Positions 6,456 through 13,528 are shown, counted from the stretch's first letter. The stretch is DNA of 19,716 nucleotides from an uncultured Saprospirales bacterium (GCA_938008535.1 CALLKF010000153.1:1-19716); one strand, 5' to 3'. A program made the numbers and translations. Notes: generated from the sequence alone by a model not told the origin.

Positions 6456-8081
6456 TTAGATAACTTCTAAATCACAAAATTCAAATTTATTACCATCGAA
6501 CAAACCTTTATCGCTGAGTTTTAAGCTTGGAATAACCAGCAAAGCCATAAATGAAAGTGACATAAATGGTGAATGTAAAGTACACCCAATTTCTTTTGCA
6601 GATTTTACTAATTCAGTATATTTTTCAGCAACTACTTCGCAGCTATCAATACTCATCAAGCCTGCAACAGGCAAACCTAATACTTGTGTGTTAGTTCCAT
6701 CGGTAACAGACAAACCACCTTTTTCTGCAATGATTGCATTCACAGCTTTGCACATATTTTCATCATCTACACCAACTACAATTATGTTGTGTGAATCATG
6801 TGCTACAGACGATGCCAAAGCACCACGTTTTAATCCAAAGTTTTTTATAAACGCAACAGCAATTGGTTTTTCTTGGTAACGATTCACCACTGCAATTTTC
6901 AAAATATCATCTTCAATATTAGAAATCGCATTTTTATCTTTATCTAATAAAATATTACCGATGAATGTTTTGGTAATTAATTGTCCGTCGATAACTTCTA
7001 TTGCATTAATTTTTTGTGATGATAATTGAATTTGAAAATCACTTGCTTTTTTAAAATCGATAGAAAAATTATTGACGATTTTTTCAGATTGTGTTTCAAT
7101 AAAACTAACGCTATTTTTCGCAACTAAATTTCCATCGATATACGTTTCTAAAATTTCAAAATCATGTAAATTATTGATGATTATAAAATCTGCTGCGTCA
7201 TTTTCTTTCAACAAACCAACTTCTAATTTATAATGTTTTACTGGATTTACACATGCAGCTTGTAACACTTTAAAAATATCAATTCCTTTCGCTAGAGCAC
7301 TTTTTACTAATAGATTGACGTGACCAATCATCAAATCATCAGGATGTTTGTCATCAGAACAAAACATAATTTCGTTTGGATAATCATGCAGCAAATCAAT
7401 TAATGCTTCAAAATTTTTGGCTGCACTACCTTCACGAATCAGCACTTTCATTCCATGTTCTAGTTTGAATTTTGCTTCATCATAAGTAAAACATTCATGA
7501 TCTGTAGAAATTCCTGCATTGATATAACTAATCGCTTTTTCGCCAGTTAAACCAGGTGCATGTCCGTCAATTGGTTTGTTGTGTTTTTTTGCAATTGCAA
7601 TTTTATCCATTACTAGTTTATCGTTGAATAAAACACCTGGATAATTCATCATTTCTGCTAAATATTTTATTTCATTTAGCGACATTAATTCATCTATATC
7701 TTCTGCTGTTACTTCTGCGCCAGCCGTTTCAAAACTGGTTGCTGGCACGCAAGATGGTGCACCAAAATTAAATTTGAGCGGACATTTCTTTCCATTTTCA
7801 ATCATGTAACAAACACCTTCTTTTCCTAATACATTGGCGATTTCATGTGGATCAGAAACAGTTGCAACAGTTCCATGTATCACTGCTTTTTTGGCAAATT
7901 CAGTTGGCACCAACATGGAACTTTCGATGTGTACATGTGCATCAACAAAACCTGGTAAAATATACGTTTCAAGTGCTTCATCTATTTTTTCAATAGATTT
8001 AATTTTGCCATTTTCAATAGTAATTTTTGCAGGAAAAATTTCCTTGTTTTTAATATCGATGTAGTTGGATTTGATTTGCAT
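6456..8081 (-). CDS. ade: Adenine deaminase
   Basis: Hydrolyses adenine to hypoxanthine and ammonia in purine salvage; cytosolic metalloenzyme of the amidohydrolase superfamily. The 541-residue length fits the Ade family (about 540-600). The metal site is visible: FVDAHVHIESSM with His49 and His51, DGHAPGLTG with His174, STDHECFTY with His195, and CSDDKHPDDL (241-250) with the conserved acidic residues. Intact C-terminal domain motifs (VAHDSHNIIVVGVD and GGLSVTDG) are also present. The gene lies downstream of the carboxynorspermidine synthase gene on the same strand, separated by a strong terminator hairpin that ends only 21 bases before this ATG, and I see no independent -7 element there. 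Its stop codon touches that of the convergent DUF3570 gene. Confidence 0.95.
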   Translation of the reverse strand: MQIKSNYIDIKNKEIFPAKITIENGKIKSIEKIDEALETYILPGFVDAHVHIESSMLVPTEFAKKAVIHGTVATVSDPHEIANVLGKEGVCYMIENGKKCPLKFNFGAPSCVPATSFETAGAEVTAEDIDELMSLNEIKYLAEMMNYPGVLFNDKLVMDKIAIAKKHNKPIDGHAPGLTGEKAISYINAGISTDHECFTYDEAKFKLEHGMKVLIREGSAAKNFEALIDLLHDYPNEIMFCSDDKHPDDLMIGHVNLLVKSALAKGIDIFKVLQAACVNPVKHYKLEVGLLKENDAADFIIINNLHDFEILETYIDGNLVAKNSVSFIETQSEKIVNNFSIDFKKASDFQIQLSSQKINAIEVIDGQLITKTFIGNILLDKDKNAISNIEDDILKIAVVNRYQEKPIAVAFIKNFGLKRGALASSVAHDSHNIIVVGVDDENMCKAVNAIIAEKGGLSVTDGTNTQVLGLPVAGLMSIDSCEVVAEKYTELVKSAKEIGCTLHSPFMSLSFMALLVIPSLKLSDKGLFDGNKFEFCDLEVI

Positions 8082-8098
8082 GTGTTGTATTATTAAAC

Positions 8099-8128
8099 AA
8101 AAAACTTCGCAGATTTACTGCGAAGTTT
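8099..8128 (-). terminator. Intrinsic terminator after the carboxynorspermidine synthase gene
   Basis: A perfect 11-bp stem, AAACTTCGCAG (8102-8112) and CTGCGAAGTTT (8118-8128), encloses a 5-base loop. On the - strand it is followed by a T-run (8104-8099). It begins 22 bases after the stop at 8151, as expected for that gene. Confidence 0.88.
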
Positions 8129-8150
8129 AAAGATAGTTATTTTTACGTTT

Positions 8151-9353
8151 TTAATATTCATGTGGCAATTCCAAACCAACTTTTTCGTGCCAAGGTAAAC
8201 CGTAACCACCAATTTGCGACATGAACGGATCAGGATCCATTTCTTCTGTGTTGTACACACCAGGTTTCATCCAAATTCCTTCTAACATCAGCTTCGCACC
8301 TAACATAGCTGGAACACCAGTTGTATAACTTACACCTTGTGCTTTGCTATCGTTATATGCATCTTGATGCTTGCAATTATTCCAGATAAAATAGGTTTGA
8401 TCTTTACCGTCTTTGATTCCTTTTATTTGACAACCAATCGAAGTTTCACCAGAATAATTTTCGCCTAGACTTCCTGGCTCAGGCAATAATGCTTTTAAAA
8501 ATTCAATTGGAATAATTTCTCTTCCTTGGAACATAATTGGTTTGATGCTTGTGATTCCAATATTTTGCATTACTTCTAAATGTGTCAAATATGCTTGTCC
8601 GAATGTCATCCAAAAACGAGCACGTTTTAAAGTTGGAAAATTCTTTACTAATGACTCCAATTCTTCGTGATACAATAAATACGATTCTTTAGGTCCTATA
8701 TTTGGATAATCAATTGGCTTATGAATAGACATTGGTTTAATGATTTTCCATTCGCCATTTTCCCAATATTTTCCGTCTTGTGTAATTTCACGAATGTTTA
8801 TTTCAGGATTGAAATTCGTAGCGAATGCTTGTCCGTGATCACCAGCATTGCAATCTACAATATCTAAATAATGGATTTCATCAAAATGATGTTTAGCTGC
8901 ATGTGCCACATAAATTTGCGACTGACCTGGATCGAAACCACAACCTAACAATGCCATGATACCTTTTTCTTTGAAACGTTCTTGATAGGCCCATTGCCAT
9001 GAATATTCAAACTTTGCTTCATCTTTTGGTTCATAGTTCGCTGTATCTAAGTAGTGAACACCAGTTTCCAAACATGCATCCATAATTGTTAAATCTTGAT
9101 AAGGCAATGCAATATTCATCACCAAATCCGGTTTAAATTGGTTGATTAACGCTACGATTTCAGGCACATTATCTGCATCTAAAGCTGCAGTTTCAATTTT
9201 CATATTTTTTATATCAGCAGCTATGGCATCACACTTAGATTTTGTTCGACTAGCCAGCATGATATGACTGAAAACTTCAGGCACTGATGCGCATTTACGC
9301 ACAACTACGTTACCTACACCGCCTGCACCGATAATTAGAACTCTTTTTCCCAT
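8151..9353 (-). CDS. Carboxynorspermidine synthase (saccharopine dehydrogenase-like)
   Basis: NADPH-dependent reductive condensation of aspartate semialdehyde with diaminopropane or putrescine, giving carboxynorspermidine or carboxyspermidine for NspC. The 400-residue protein starts with a Rossmann nucleotide-binding loop (VLIIGAGGVG, glycines 9-14). It continues with the superfamily segments MNIALPYQDLTIMDACLETG, HYLDTANYEP (100-109) and LLGCGFDPGQ (135-144), and ends with VSYTTGVPAMLGAKLM and GYGLPWHEKVGLELP. These are characteristic of the carboxynorspermidine synthase branch rather than lysine-degrading saccharopine dehydrogenase. The presence of nspC in the window supports this. The ATG at 9353 gives the nucleotide-binding strand at once, so the start is secure. 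The leader contains tandem GAATTNNN octamers and an upstream TACATTTG element. Confidence 0.9.
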   Translation of the reverse strand: MGKRVLIIGAGGVGNVVVRKCASVPEVFSHIMLASRTKSKCDAIAADIKNMKIETAALDADNVPEIVALINQFKPDLVMNIALPYQDLTIMDACLETGVHYLDTANYEPKDEAKFEYSWQWAYQERFKEKGIMALLGCGFDPGQSQIYVAHAAKHHFDEIHYLDIVDCNAGDHGQAFATNFNPEINIREITQDGKYWENGEWKIIKPMSIHKPIDYPNIGPKESYLLYHEELESLVKNFPTLKRARFWMTFGQAYLTHLEVMQNIGITSIKPIMFQGREIIPIEFLKALLPEPGSLGENYSGETSIGCQIKGIKDGKDQTYFIWNNCKHQDAYNDSKAQGVSYTTGVPAMLGAKLMLEGIWMKPGVYNTEEMDPDPFMSQIGGYGLPWHEKVGLELPHEY

Positions 9354-9369
9354 TTTTATATTAATTGTT

Positions 9370-9401
9370 GAATTAGTGAATTATAGAATTGATGAATTTT
9401 A
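9370..9401. repeat. Four tandem GAATTNNN octamers in the leader of the carboxynorspermidine synthase gene
   Basis: GAATT starts at 9370, 9378, 9386 and 9394, an exact 8-base period with variable third parts (AGT, ATA, GAT, TTA). A related pair, GAATTAGT AAATTATT, lies at 9460-9475 at the end of the next gene. The block falls between the -7 element (9404-9411) and the start codon (9353), so it would be transcribed. Confidence 0.55.
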
Positions 9402-9403
9402 TA

Positions 9404-9411
9404 CAAATGTA
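9404..9411 (-). promoter_or_regulatory. -7 element for the carboxynorspermidine synthase gene
   Basis: On the - strand TACATTTG fits TAnnTTTG exactly and lies 50 bases upstream of the ATG at 9353. No clear TTTG -33 element is visible beyond it. Confidence 0.4.
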
Positions 9412-9470
9412 CAAAAAGCGGAAAAAGTTCCCGAATTATTTTAAGATTAAAGATTTAATGAATTAGTAAA

Positions 9471-9782
9471 TTATTTTTGTTTAGGCAGAACAGGTTTTCC
9501 CATTGTTTTTTGTTTAACTGAATCTTCTATTGTAGGAATTAATTTTAATTCGCCTTCAACGGTAATATTGTTATTTATGTTGTTTGTATCAATTAATGGT
9601 TCTATATACGATATACCTGTTGTTACCAATGGTGGTGCTTCAATTTCACCTTTTGTAGCAGTACATTTAATAGAAGTATTTTTGATATTAGCTTGTGAAG
9701 TATCAATTTTCAAATTCTGCTTTTGCGAATCTAATATATTATTCGTTGTGTCCACTACGACAATTTCACCAACTGTTCTTCC
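9471..9782 (-). pseudogene. In-frame C-terminal remainder of the gene at 9783-10115, cut off by a stop codon
   Basis: Directly after the TAA at 9785-9783 the same frame stays open for another 103 codons to a second TAA at 9473-9471. It begins GRTVGEIVVVD and continues with short repeated motifs (TKGEIEAPP, VEGELKLIP, TMGKPVLPKQK). This tail is what I would expect after the membrane helix in full-length members of the upstream protein's family, which makes a single CAA-to-TAA type change the simplest explanation. The only early start in the stretch is a GTG at 9755, with no recognisable ribosome-binding site. Independent translation, stop readthrough or a sequencing error are alternatives. The tail has one Cys and is otherwise Thr/Asn/Pro-rich, probably extracytoplasmic. 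Confidence 0.6.
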
Positions 9783-10115
9783 TTAATTGGATTTGCATGA
9801 AACTAAGCCAAATGATGTGAAAGCAATTAATAAAGCAATAGCAAAATATTTTTTGAAAGATAAATTTGTTGGAATGGATGCTAAATTTATTTCTATTTTT
9901 TCTGCTTGATATAACTGTTCATTTCTGAAATGTCCACAGATTTTTTGTTTTGAATGTTGCTGTAAATAATCTATCATTTCAGCATCACTCATCTTAGTAA
10001 AATCTACTACTACTTTTGAGCAGACATCACAATGGCGACCTCTTTCTTCCGAAGTTTCGGAATCGGTCATTGCATTCCAATCTTCGTGGCAAGGATGTGG
10101 TATGTATGGTTTCAT
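9783..10115 (-). CDS. Cys-rich membrane-anchored protein, likely truncated by a nonsense codon
   Basis: 110 residues. The N-terminal half has Cys9 in PHPCHEDW, Cys29 and Cys32 in GRHCDVC, VVDFTKMSDAEMIDYL, and Cys60 in KICGHFRNEQL, giving a four-cysteine, zinc-ribbon-like arrangement that is widespread in Bacteroidota. A single transmembrane helix (about 89-106, FAIALLIAFTSFGLVSC) follows, then the frame stops at CKSN. Family proteins usually continue past the helix, and here the same frame does continue after the stop to 9471. The N-terminal domain is therefore probably cytosolic and the missing tail would be outside. The DSETSE segment is encoded by the near-palindrome at 10046-10062 and looks longer than the usual linker there. 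No function is established that I know of. Confidence 0.7.
   Translation of the reverse strand: MKPYIPHPCHEDWNAMTDSETSEERGRHCDVCSKVVVDFTKMSDAEMIDYLQQHSKQKICGHFRNEQLYQAEKIEINLASIPTNLSFKKYFAIALLIAFTSFGLVSCKSN
10046..10062. repeat. 17-base near-palindrome, copy 2 (inside a coding sequence)
   Basis: CTTCCGAAGTTTCGGAA, identical to 3430-3446. On the - strand it encodes the SETSE part of the linker between Trp/Met and GRHC in the Cys-rich protein and keeps the reading frame. Confidence 0.6.
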
Positions 10116-10215
10116 ATTTTTATTGGTTGGTTTTATTAAATTAAACTTAAACCTAAAATTTTACAAATGCAACTATGTTGCGTTAATTTTTATTAAGATT
10201 GATATTATGTAGTAC

Positions 10216-10701
10216 TTAAAACAGTGAAGTTTGTTTCTTTAAATTGCCTTCGTGTTCCAACAGCCATTGCTTACGCCACAAACCACCTGCATAACCGGTT
10301 AGTGAACCATCTTTGCCTATAACACGATGACATGGAACAACAATAGCAAAAGGATTTTTTCCATTGGCTGATGCAGCAGCGCGAATACATTTTTCGTCGC
10401 CTAAATCAAGCGCTAATTGTAAATAAGAAATAGTTTTACCAAATGGTATGGATTGCAACTGCTGCCAAACTTTTTGTTGAAATTCGGTTGATGCAAAAAA
10501 AAGCGGTAAATCGAACATGCTTCTTTTACTAGCAAAATAATCTTCCAATTGTTGTTTTCCAGTTAAAGAAATTTCATTTTCAGAATTTTCATCTATAGTG
10601 CTATCATCATCTAAAAACAAAACAGATAAAATATGTTCATCATTAGCTTTTATTTCTATTAAGCCAATCGGTGTTTGCAAGTATGATAAAAAAGGGTTCA
10701 A
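10216..10701 (-). CDS. ogt: Methylated-DNA--protein-cysteine S-methyltransferase (MGMT/Ogt type), TTG start
   Basis: A suicide repair protein that transfers the alkyl group from O6-alkylguanine to its own cysteine. It has 161 residues with the N-terminal ribonuclease-H-like part (LQTPIGLIEIKAND), then the DNA-binding and active-site domain: FQQKVWQQLQSIPFGKTISY, RAAASANGKNP (107-117), and VVPCHRVIG with the acceptor Cys124, followed by GYAGGLWRKQWLLEHE. All key residues are present. The start must be TTG at 10701: the next codons upstream reach a stop within three codons, and the first internal Met (about residue 62) is far into the domain. The gene starts one base after the stop of the SDR gene, so translation is very likely coupled. 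Confidence 0.94.
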   Translation of the reverse strand: MNPFLSYLQTPIGLIEIKANDEHILSVLFLDDDSTIDENSENEISLTGKQQLEDYFASKRSMFDLPLFFASTEFQQKVWQQLQSIPFGKTISYLQLALDLGDEKCIRAAASANGKNPFAIVVPCHRVIGKDGSLTGYAGGLWRKQWLLEHEGNLKKQTSLF

Positions 10702-10702
10702 G

Positions 10703-11635
10703 TTATTTCAAACTTCTGTAATACGTAAAAATATCTTCGAGTGTTTTTTTAGGTTTGAATCCAAATGTTTTTGCAAACAAACTGCCATCAATAATTACCG
10801 GATATTTAAAGTAATTAATTAAATAAGGTGGAAATGATTTCCATTTTAAAAATCGAGCAATTCCTTCCGTTAGTGAAGGTGGTACCGAAGGTATTTGTAT
10901 GCGCTGACTTCCTGCAATTTTAATGGCATCCTGGAAACCTATATAATCATCAGGTGCTACATTATAGACACCTGGAATATTTTTTTCAAATGCTGTACAA
11001 ATCGCATCGCGCATGTCATCGATATGAATAAACTGCATCAATGGCGAAAAGCCCCAAAGTACTGGCGATCGCTTTTCCGATAGTAATAAAGAAAATGTAT
11101 TACGCACACCTGGACCAGCAATATTACATGGTCGCAACACAGTGATGTGCAATTCTGGATGTTTGTATAAGTAAATAGATGATAGATTTTCTAACTCAAC
11201 TGAATCCACTAAATCCATCGTTAATTCAGATGCTTTTAATGGTGTGGTTTCATCTAGCAAAGATGGATTATATGGCGATGCACCATACACAAAATAGGTA
11301 GACATCACCAATGTTTTCGGCACGTTGTATTTTCTAGCTAAATCAAACAATTTTCGAGTTCCAATTACGTTTGCATTGTATCTAGTAAATCGATTTAATT
11401 CCTGTGCAGAAATTCTTCCTAAATGTATAATACCATCAAACTGATGTTCACGAAAAACATCCTCAAAAATGCGTTTATTAAAATCAACTTTGTAGCTTTC
11501 TACTGGAATTCCTAAATCTACTTTTGTACGAAAATCAATGGCAATTATTTTGTAATCTTTTTTTAGTTTATCAATTACTTTTTTAGCCAAAGCACCTGCA
11601 GCACCTGTTACTAATATTTTCTTTTTCGGTTCCAT
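10703..11635 (-). CDS. Extended SDR / NAD-dependent epimerase-dehydratase-like protein, atypical active site
   Basis: 310 residues with a Rossmann start (KILVTGAAGALAKKV, 6-20), acidic residue D34 after beta-2 (IAIDFRT), GIIHLGR (68-74), the STYFVYG strand with Ser112 (112-118), and LRPCNIAGPG (167-176). This is the extended SDR architecture. The usual catalytic Tyr-x3-Lys is missing: by alignment to the following VELENL helix, the Tyr and Lys places hold Asp141 and Ser145. It may therefore bind a dinucleotide without classical dehydrogenase chemistry, or use another mechanism. The gene lies 79 bases downstream of a lysophospholipid acyltransferase and 1 base before the MGMT gene. Pairing of such SDRs with acyltransferases occurs in other bacteria in my recollection, hinting at lipid modification. 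Confidence 0.85.
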   Translation of the reverse strand: MEPKKKILVTGAAGALAKKVIDKLKKDYKIIAIDFRTKVDLGIPVESYKVDFNKRIFEDVFREHQFDGIIHLGRISAQELNRFTRYNANVIGTRKLFDLARKYNVPKTLVMSTYFVYGASPYNPSLLDETTPLKASELTMDLVDSVELENLSSIYLYKHPELHITVLRPCNIAGPGVRNTFSLLLSEKRSPVLWGFSPLMQFIHIDDMRDAICTAFEKNIPGVYNVAPDDYIGFQDAIKIAGSQRIQIPSVPPSLTEGIARFLKWKSFPPYLINYFKYPVIIDGSLFAKTFGFKPKKTLEDIFTYYRSLK

Positions 11636-11647
11636 ATTTATTTTGTT

Positions 11648-11715
11648 AGTTATGTGTTATAGATTAAAAGTTATTAATTGATGTAAGTTAGATTTGAAAC
11701 TAATAACATATAACT
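11648..11715. repeat. Long-spaced 13-bp inverted repeat between the acyltransferase and SDR genes
   Basis: AGTTATGTGTTAT (11648-11660) and ATAACATATAACT (11703-11715) pair with one mismatch across a 42-base spacer, the right arm touching the acyltransferase stop codon. Both arms are AT-rich, so this could be chance. Confidence 0.3.
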
Positions 11716-12560
11716 TATTTCTTTTCAACTTTTATTTCAGCAAGATCAGTAGCTCTTTTTTCTAATCCAATTTTAATCAATTTATTGATTGCTGCTTTTA
11801 CTTCATCAACACGTTCTTTTATGTCACTTTCTTTATAAACATCATTCTTATAATAGATAGGTTTTCCAAAATACAAATACACTTTGGATGGAAAAACCCA
11901 AGGTACTACTAAAGGAGCAACTGGTAATCCAAGTGCTTTTGCAATTGGTTTTAAATCAGCATAAGAACGAATTGTTTCTTCCATTCCTATTACTGCAACA
12001 GGAATTATTGGTGCATTATGTTTCATGGCCAGATGCATAAAACCAGTTCCAAAGCGCTGCAATTGATATTTTAATTTATATAACTTATTAGAGCCACGTA
12101 CACCTTCAGGAAAAACGACCACAGCTTCTTCGTTATCTAACATTCGCTCGCAATTAATAGGATCGCCGATAACGGCACCAACCGAACTCAGCCAATTTCC
12201 AATAAATGGAACCGTTGGCAAAAAACGCTCTACCATTGCTTTTGGTGCACGTGGGCCAAACTGATTGGTGATTAAAGCATAACCAATTAGCATGCCATCA
12301 AATGGTAATTGACCGCTATGATTAGGAATAATTAAGCATCGACCTTCTTTTGGAATATTTTCTAACCCAAATGCTTCTACTTTATAAAATGAATCATACA
12401 AAAATTTTGTAAATCGCATGTTGGTTTTCATATTCTTGATATTAAAACCCCAAGCATCAAAACCTTGAGAACCGACACGATTAGGAAAAACATTTACAAT
12501 ATCGTCCATTTCATCTCGATTGAAAACTTTATCAATCACACTTGTTTTGCTTTTTGCCAT
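11715..12560 (-). CDS. Lysophospholipid (1-acylglycerol-phosphate-type) acyltransferase
   Basis: 281 residues of the PlsC/LPLAT superfamily, which transfers acyl groups to lysophospholipids or related acceptors at the cytosolic face of the membrane. Motif I is NHSGQLPFDG with His81 and Asp88, that is His-x6-Asp rather than the usual His-x4-Asp. This spaced form is typical of one LPLAT branch I recall (NHSGxLPFD). Motif III is VVFPEGVRGSNK (148-159), followed by FGTGFMHLAMKHNAPIIPVAVIG, with Pro-rich motif IV. There is no clear transmembrane helix except a weak segment around 80-95. It is probably the first gene of a three-gene operon with the SDR and MGMT genes. The ATG at 12560 is the first in the frame and gives a normal-length protein. 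Confidence 0.9.
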   Translation of the reverse strand: MAKSKTSVIDKVFNRDEMDDIVNVFPNRVGSQGFDAWGFNIKNMKTNMRFTKFLYDSFYKVEAFGLENIPKEGRCLIIPNHSGQLPFDGMLIGYALITNQFGPRAPKAMVERFLPTVPFIGNWLSSVGAVIGDPINCERMLDNEEAVVVFPEGVRGSNKLYKLKYQLQRFGTGFMHLAMKHNAPIIPVAVIGMEETIRSYADLKPIAKALGLPVAPLVVPWVFPSKVYLYFGKPIYYKNDVYKESDIKERVDEVKAAINKLIKIGLEKRATDLAEIKVEKK

Positions 12561-12605
12561 ACGTTAAAAATACATTTAAAAATTAAAAAAAAATAGTTTT
12601 TAAAA

Positions 12606-12618
12606 AAAGTATACTTTG
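12606..12618. promoter_or_regulatory. 12-bp palindrome with imperfect -7 element in a divergent promoter region
   Basis: AAAGTATACTTT (12606-12617) is a perfect palindrome in the 92-base gap between the divergent acyltransferase and lipoprotein genes. Its right half, with the next G, forms TATACTTTG, a near match to TAnnTTTG with spacing off by one, 34 bases before the ATG at 12653. It could be an operator overlapping a promoter. The remainder of the gap is A/T tracts. Confidence 0.3.
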
Positions 12619-12652
12619 TGTTTATTAATTTAGTACAAATTATGAATCTATA

Positions 12653-13528
12653 ATGTACTTTATGTGTAAAATTATTAAAAACTGTTTATTACTTCTAGTT
12701 GTGATGTGCTTATTTTCTTGCAAAAAAAATAATACAACCACAAACTATGCTTGCGAAAAACATTCTGAATTAAACAACAAAAAATACAATGAAGTTTGTT
12801 TTGTAATGACTCATAATGCTATGAATAATAGTGAAAAAGGATTTACGCTACCAAATCAATCGGTATCCATTACAAACCAATTAAACAGTTGCGTGCGTGG
12901 TTTAATGATTGATACTTATGATGGAACTGATGGAAATGCGTTAACTTATCATGCATTGCCTACATTTGGACAGCAGAAAGCAGTTGATGTATTGAAAGAA
13001 GTGAAAGATTTTTTAGTAGCAAACAGAGATGAAGTTGTCACTATTATTTTTCAAAATGAAGGCAGCAATGTGCAATTGCAAAAAGCAATTGACAGCATTG
13101 GTTTAGATGATTTCTGTTTTATAAACACTTCAGGAACTTGGCCAACTTTGCAGACCATGATTGACGCAAATAAACGGTTGGTTTGTTTTGTAGAAAGAAA
13201 TAAAACACCACGCGCTTCCTATTTAATGTATGCTTGGTCAACTATTTTTGATACTAAATATTCTTATCAAAATGTGAGTGATTTTGATTCAGATGTAAAT
13301 CGAGGTGGTTCTGGTACAAGGCAATTATATTTAGTAAATCACTGGCTGCAAACATCATTAGGTTTGCCTGATAAAACATTGGCTCCATCAGCAAATACGC
13401 GAACTGTGCTTGGAAAACGTATGCAAGATTGTTCGAATGCAAACAGTCATTTCATCAACTTTATTGGTGTTGATTTTTATGAAATCGGCGATGCTCGTGC
13501 AGTTGCAGATTCTATAAATGGCTTTTAA
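12653..13528 (+). CDS. PI-PLC X-domain-like lipoprotein
   Basis: 291 residues. A hydrophobic signal with lipobox LFSC gives lipidated Cys23. The mature part shows the pattern of phosphatidylinositol-specific phospholipase C X-domain-like enzymes: VMTHNAM with His54, QLNSCVRGLMIDTYD with Arg82 and Asp87, and LTYHALP with His100, followed by VLKEVKDFLVANRDEVVTIIF. Both presumed catalytic histidines are present. These proteins have a TIM-barrel fold and cleave inositol phospholipids or GPI-type anchors, but the substrate of bacterial lipoprotein members is mostly unknown. An alternative start at 12662 (MCKIIK...) would give the same mature protein. It is divergent from the acyltransferase operon and convergent with the giant T9SS cargo gene, 30 bases away, with no hairpin between them. 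Confidence 0.8.
   Translation: MYFMCKIIKNCLLLLVVMCLFSCKKNNTTTNYACEKHSELNNKKYNEVCFVMTHNAMNNSEKGFTLPNQSVSITNQLNSCVRGLMIDTYDGTDGNALTYHALPTFGQQKAVDVLKEVKDFLVANRDEVVTIIFQNEGSNVQLQKAIDSIGLDDFCFINTSGTWPTLQTMIDANKRLVCFVERNKTPRASYLMYAWSTIFDTKYSYQNVSDFDSDVNRGGSGTRQLYLVNHWLQTSLGLPDKTLAPSANTRTVLGKRMQDCSNANSHFINFIGVDFYEIGDARAVADSINGF

Noticed and set aside
9568..9786. Antisense open frame over the interrupted Cys-rich gene
   Set aside because: The opposite strand has a coherent, family-like reading through the same bases; this frame has no domain or start signal.
10164..10181. Small hairpin GCAAC-TAT-GTTGC as terminator for the MGMT gene
   Set aside because: Only a 5-bp stem and no proper T-run follows on the - strand; it also coincides with a possible -7-like sequence (TGCATTTG) for the next gene, so its role is undecided.
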